From Acidimicrobiales bacterium (GTDB lineage: Bacteria > Actinomycetota > Acidimicrobiia > Acidimicrobiales > VFJN01): a stretch of 8,416 nucleotides of DNA. This document shows positions 6,252-8,416 of the stretch, one piece after another; position 1 is the stretch's first letter, and the number at the start of each line of letters is the position of its first letter. Location: positions 1 to 8,416 of the forward strand of contig JAFGPU010000535.1 of the NCBI GenBank assembly GCA_016936035.1, given 5' to 3'. The notes below the pieces were generated by a model. That model made no database searches, was not told where the DNA came from, and worked only from the letters and a program-made list of their open reading frames with translations. The position numbers were made by a program, and so were the translations under genes.

Positions 6252-6764
6252 TCACTCGCCCGTCGCGCCGTCGACCGCTTCGCGCAGCAGGTCGGCGTGC
6301 CCGTTGTGGCGGGCGGTCTCCTCGATCATGTGCAACAGGATCCAGCGCATGGTGAAGGGCTCCCCTCGCCGCGAGCGCCGGGCCGACAGGGCGTCGAGGT
6401 CGCCGACGGTGGCGACCGCCGCCCGGCTGCGGTCGCAGGCCTGCTCGTAGAGGGCGATGAGGTCGGCGGGCTCGTCGTCGACGGCGGAGTGGAACTCCCA
6501 GTCGGGGTCGTCGTCCCAGGGCGCGCTCGCCCAGGGCTCGGGGTCGGCCAGGCCCCGCAGGCGGCCGGTGAACCAGCTGTCCTCGACCAGCGCGAGGTGC
6601 TTGACCAGGCCCGCGAGGGTCAGCTCGGAGGTGGGCAGGCGGGTCGCCATCTGGGCGCGCGTGAGCCCCCCGACCTTCTGGACGAGCGTCGCCCGGTGGT
6701 AGTCGAGGAACTGCGTGAGCAGCGTCAGGTCGTCGCCGGCGAGGTCGGGGTCGGTGCGCTCCAT
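6252..6764 (-). CDS. DUF664/DinB-superfamily protein, likely mycothiol-dependent transferase type
   Basis: A 170-residue cytoplasmic four-helix-bundle protein of normal length for DUF664. Diagnostic stretches are VKHLALVEDSWFTGRL (His56) and MRWILLHMIEETARHNGHADLLRE (His153 and His156). In the DinB fold such histidines bind a divalent metal, and in actinobacteria related proteins act as mycothiol S-transferases or thiol-dependent detoxification enzymes; which substrate this one uses cannot be read from the sequence. ATG 6764 is the natural start; the ribosome binding site is weak (TAGG eight bases upstream). It is transcribed divergently from the MOSC gene across a 78-bp region with an operator-like palindrome, and may form a two-gene unit with the membrane protein downstream. 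No key histidine appears to be missing. Confidence 0.9.
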   Translation of the reverse strand: MERTDPDLAGDDLTLLTQFLDYHRATLVQKVGGLTRAQMATRLPTSELTLAGLVKHLALVEDSWFTGRLRGLADPEPWASAPWDDDPDWEFHSAVDDEPADLIALYEQACDRSRAAVATVGDLDALSARRSRRGEPFTMRWILLHMIEETARHNGHADLLREAVDGATGE

Positions 6765-6806
6765 GCCCGGAACCTAGGGCCTGCCGGTGGGAGGCGGGGG
6801 GCATGA

Positions 6807-6835
6807 TTGACAACAATACGAACGGTCGTATAGAT
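6807..6835 (+). promoter_or_regulatory. promoter of the MOSC gene, probably giving a leaderless mRNA
   Basis: A perfect -35 box TTGACA (6807-6812) is followed after 16 bases by TATAGA (6829-6834), a four-of-six -10 box. The stretch 6803-6842 is much more A/T-rich than the rest of the window. The -10 box ends eight bases before the ATG at 6843, so transcription should begin at or within a couple of bases of the start codon. No convincing ribosome binding site is present. Both facts fit the leaderless mRNAs common in actinobacteria. On the minus strand TATTGT, with TTCTTA 16 bases upstream, could serve the divergent DUF664 gene, but this is weak. Confidence 0.6.
6816..6831. promoter_or_regulatory. 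palindromic operator between the -35 and -10 boxes of the MOSC promoter
   Basis: ATACGA (6816-6821) and TCGTAT (6826-6831) are exact reverse complements around ACGG. The dyad lies between TTGACA (6807-6812) and the -10 box, overlapping the first bases of the latter, so a bound dimer would block RNA polymerase. Short A/T-flanked dyads of this form are typical of TetR-family operators. The region is shared with the divergent DUF664 gene, whose start is about 50 bp away, so one repressor could control both. The regulator gene is not in this window, and the family assignment is inference. Confidence 0.55.
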
Positions 6836-6842
6836 AAGAACG

Positions 6843-7556
6843 ATGGGCACGGACCACTCACCGGCACCGGACGCGGACGCCGGCGTCGTGGGGGAGGTCG
6901 TGGCCGTCTTCGTGGGTGAACCACGTCTCATCGGTCAGGTGCGCGGGAAGCCCGTCCACAGCGGCATCGACAAGTCCAGGGTCGACGTGCCGGCGATCGA
7001 GCTGGGCATCGTCAACCTGGCGGGAGACCGCCAGGCCGACCTGTCGGTGCACGGCGGTCCCGACAAGGCGGTGTACGTCTACCCGAGCGAGCACTACCGG
7101 GCCTGGCACCACGACGGGTTCGCCGTCGACGTGGGCGGCGTGGGCGAGAACGTCGCCCTGGCCGGCGCGTCCGAGCACGAGGTGCGCATCGGCGACGTGT
7201 GGCGGTGGGGGACCGCACTGGTCCAGGTCAGCCAGCCTCGCGCGCCCTGCTACAAGCTCTCGCTGCACAGTGGCCGCAAGGACATCGGTCCCCGGATGCT
7301 GGCCACCGGGCGCAGCGGCTGGTACCTGCGGGTGCTTCAGCCGGGGACCGTGCCCACCGAGGGTTCCGTGGCGCTCGAGCACCGCGACGACGGGGCGCCC
7401 ACCGTGCGCGAGACCTTCGCCGTGATGTTCGGCGGCAGCCGAGCCGGCGGCGGCGACGACGACCGTGACACCCTCGCCCGGGTGCTGCGGTCACCGGCGC
7501 TGGCCGACGCCTGGCGTGCGCCGCTGGTGGCCCGCCGGGGCGAGGTGGGGGCGTGA
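6843..7556 (+). CDS. MOSC-domain protein, YiiM-like
   Basis: A 237-residue soluble protein. MOSC domains bind a sulfur-carrying molybdenum cofactor through a conserved cysteine. In E. coli the MOSC proteins YiiM and YcbX protect against N-hydroxylated purine analogues by reducing them. Here the YiiM-type hallmarks are in order: SGIDKSRVDVP (40-50), the VHGGPDKAVYVYPSEHY block (69-85), VGENVAL (100-106), IGDVWRWG (116-123) and QPRAPCYKL with the ligand Cys136. The C-terminal third (about 155-237) is the usual YiiM extension. ATG 6843 fits the promoter and its leaderless geometry; a GTG at 6888 would remove fifteen poorly conserved residues but has no support. The electron donor is not visible nearby. 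It converges on the carotenoid oxygenase gene with a 27-bp gap that shows no clear terminator. Confidence 0.93.
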   Translation: MGTDHSPAPDADAGVVGEVVAVFVGEPRLIGQVRGKPVHSGIDKSRVDVPAIELGIVNLAGDRQADLSVHGGPDKAVYVYPSEHYRAWHHDGFAVDVGGVGENVALAGASEHEVRIGDVWRWGTALVQVSQPRAPCYKLSLHSGRKDIGPRMLATGRSGWYLRVLQPGTVPTEGSVALEHRDDGAPTVRETFAVMFGGSRAGGGDDDRDTLARVLRSPALADAWRAPLVARRGEVGA

Positions 7557-7583
7557 CCGGACCGAGCGCGTGAGGAGACCAGA

Positions 7584-8416
7584 TCAGAGCTGGGACTCGT
7601 CGATCCACAGCCCGTGGAAGCCGAACGGGACCCGCACGGGCAGCTTCACCTGGCCCACGGGCCCGTCCGCGACCGACTGGGCGTCGAACACGGCGAAGGA
7701 CGACCGGTTCGTGGTGCGGTCCCACAGGTACGTCAGCACCCACCCCTCACCCTCACCCCGCCCGGCGGGGACGAAGAACCCCTCGCCTCCCCGGATGTGG
7801 GCGCCGGGGTCCCACACGTCCTCGGCGCCGGTGCGCAGGTCGAGGTGGCACAGGCCGGCCAGCTCGAAGCCGTGCTCGCTGTCCGGGGGCGTGGTGGTGG
7901 CGAACCAGCCGTGGTCGGTGGCGCGGCCGGTGTGGCGGCGGTCGTGCGCCGGCAGGTCCATCGCCCGGTCGTCGATCTCGCGCTCCGCGAAGGTGAGCTG
8001 GTCGCCGCCCGTGCCGATGCGCCACTCGGTCAGGCGGGACGGCACGAGGTCGCCTCGGGGGCCGAAGGCCTCGGGCAGCTTGTGCACCCGCAGCACGACG
8101 TCGTCGCCGTCGCGGTGCGCGTTCAGGCCGTGGAAGACGAAGCACGGGGGGATGTCGACCCAGCGGATGTCGGCGCCGTCGCCGTCGAGCGGCATCACAC
8201 CCACCCGGCACGGCCCCTCCGGGTCCCAGTGGAACGGGATCGTCGACTCGGGGTTGGCCGCATCCGCGCCGAAGAGCACCGGGCCGATCCAGAACACGGC
8301 GTCGCGGTCGGTCACCGCGAAGTCGTGCACCATCGAGGCGGTCTCGACCGCGATCGGGCTGACCACGTCGATGCGGCCGCCGGGGTCGGCGGCGTAGTAG
8401 GTGAGCGCGGGGCGCA
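7584..8416 (-). CDS. carotenoid oxygenase (RPE65/CCD family), C-terminal part
   Basis: The frame runs leftward from beyond the right edge to TGA at 7586-7584, leaving 276 residues of a protein that is usually 450-500 long. Family members are seven-bladed beta-propeller non-haem iron enzymes that cleave carotenoids, apocarotenoids or stilbenes with oxygen. Iron is held by four histidines. The last two are visible: His in MVHDFAVTDRD (codon 8327-8325) and His in PFGFHGLW (codon 7616-7614) near the C-terminus. The first two would lie off the edge. Other family marks are the VFWIGP and CFVFHGLNAHRDGD stretches. The valine GTG at 8366 is internal, since the reading frame continues upstream as PALTYYAADPGGRID. 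Substrate and regulation cannot be read from this fragment. Confidence 0.93.
   Translation of the reverse strand, partial: RPALTYYAADPGGRIDVVSPIAVETASMVHDFAVTDRDAVFWIGPVLFGADAANPESTIPFHWDPEGPCRVGVMPLDGDGADIRWVDIPPCFVFHGLNAHRDGDDVVLRVHKLPEAFGPRGDLVPSRLTEWRIGTGGDQLTFAEREIDDRAMDLPAHDRRHTGRATDHGWFATTTPPDSEHGFELAGLCHLDLRTGAEDVWDPGAHIRGGEGFFVPAGRGEGEGWVLTYLWDRTTNRSSFAVFDAQSVADGPVGQVKLPVRVPFGFHGLWIDESQL

Noticed and set aside
7557..7583. Possible terminator between the MOSC and carotenoid oxygenase genes
   Set aside because: I found no stem of useful length in the 27-bp gap.
7465..8397. A 310-codon plus-strand frame opposite the carotenoid oxygenase
   Set aside because: Ser/Arg/Pro-rich shadow; the minus strand has the iron-ligand histidine motifs of the oxygenase.
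1..8416. CRISPR arrays, tRNA or rRNA genes, insertion sequences, attachment sites
   Set aside because: None seen. The only direct repeats are the coding repeats at 5641-5712, and there are no transposase motifs or terminal repeats.

Overview
The window is very GC-rich, with strongly G/C-biased third codon positions. GTG starts, GGAGGG-type ribosome binding sites and tightly packed genes are all present. Together with a DUF664/DinB mycothiol-transferase-like protein, a YiiM-like MOSC protein, a carotenoid oxygenase and a Liv-type ABC transporter next to an acyl-CoA ligase, this points to a high-GC actinobacterium. A soil or aquatic Acidimicrobiia-like lineage is my best guess, but that is inference from style, not from a marker gene.

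Left part (1-5592). The first 17 bases are the 5' end of a leftward gene that leaves the window. It is separated from a rightward operon by a 163-bp divergent region that holds a perfect 10+10 bp inverted repeat (47-69), a likely repressor operator. The rightward operon reads: a 45-codon small ORF (181-318), livG (315-1067), a 947-residue LivH-LivM-LivF fusion (1085-3928) and an AMP-forming acyl-CoA ligase (3949-5592). The first two overlap by four bases (GTGA) and the other gaps are about 20 bp, so this looks like one transcript. It encodes the membrane and ATPase parts of a branched-chain-amino-acid-family importer plus an enzyme that would activate an imported carboxylic acid with CoA. No substrate-binding protein is seen in the window.

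Middle part (5605-6764). The ligase converges on a leftward pair, with GC-rich hairpins at the junction (5594-5624). The pair is a DUF664/DinB-type protein (6764-6252) followed by a DoxX-like membrane protein (6203-5613). The membrane protein ends in a histone-like Lys/Arg/Ala tail encoded by a 3 x 24 bp tandem repeat.

Right part (6765-8416). A 78-bp divergent region carries a consensus-like promoter with a 6-4-6 palindrome sitting between the -35 and -10 boxes, ahead of a MOSC-domain gene (6843-7556). The -10 box lies so close to the ATG that the mRNA is probably leaderless. MOSC converges on the C-terminal 276 residues of a carotenoid oxygenase (8416-7584), whose N-terminus lies beyond the right edge. 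The strongest candidates for new biology are the two palindromic control sites, the triple transporter fusion with an asymmetric ATPase pair, the small ORF coupled to livG, and the membrane protein with a nucleic-acid-binding-like tail.
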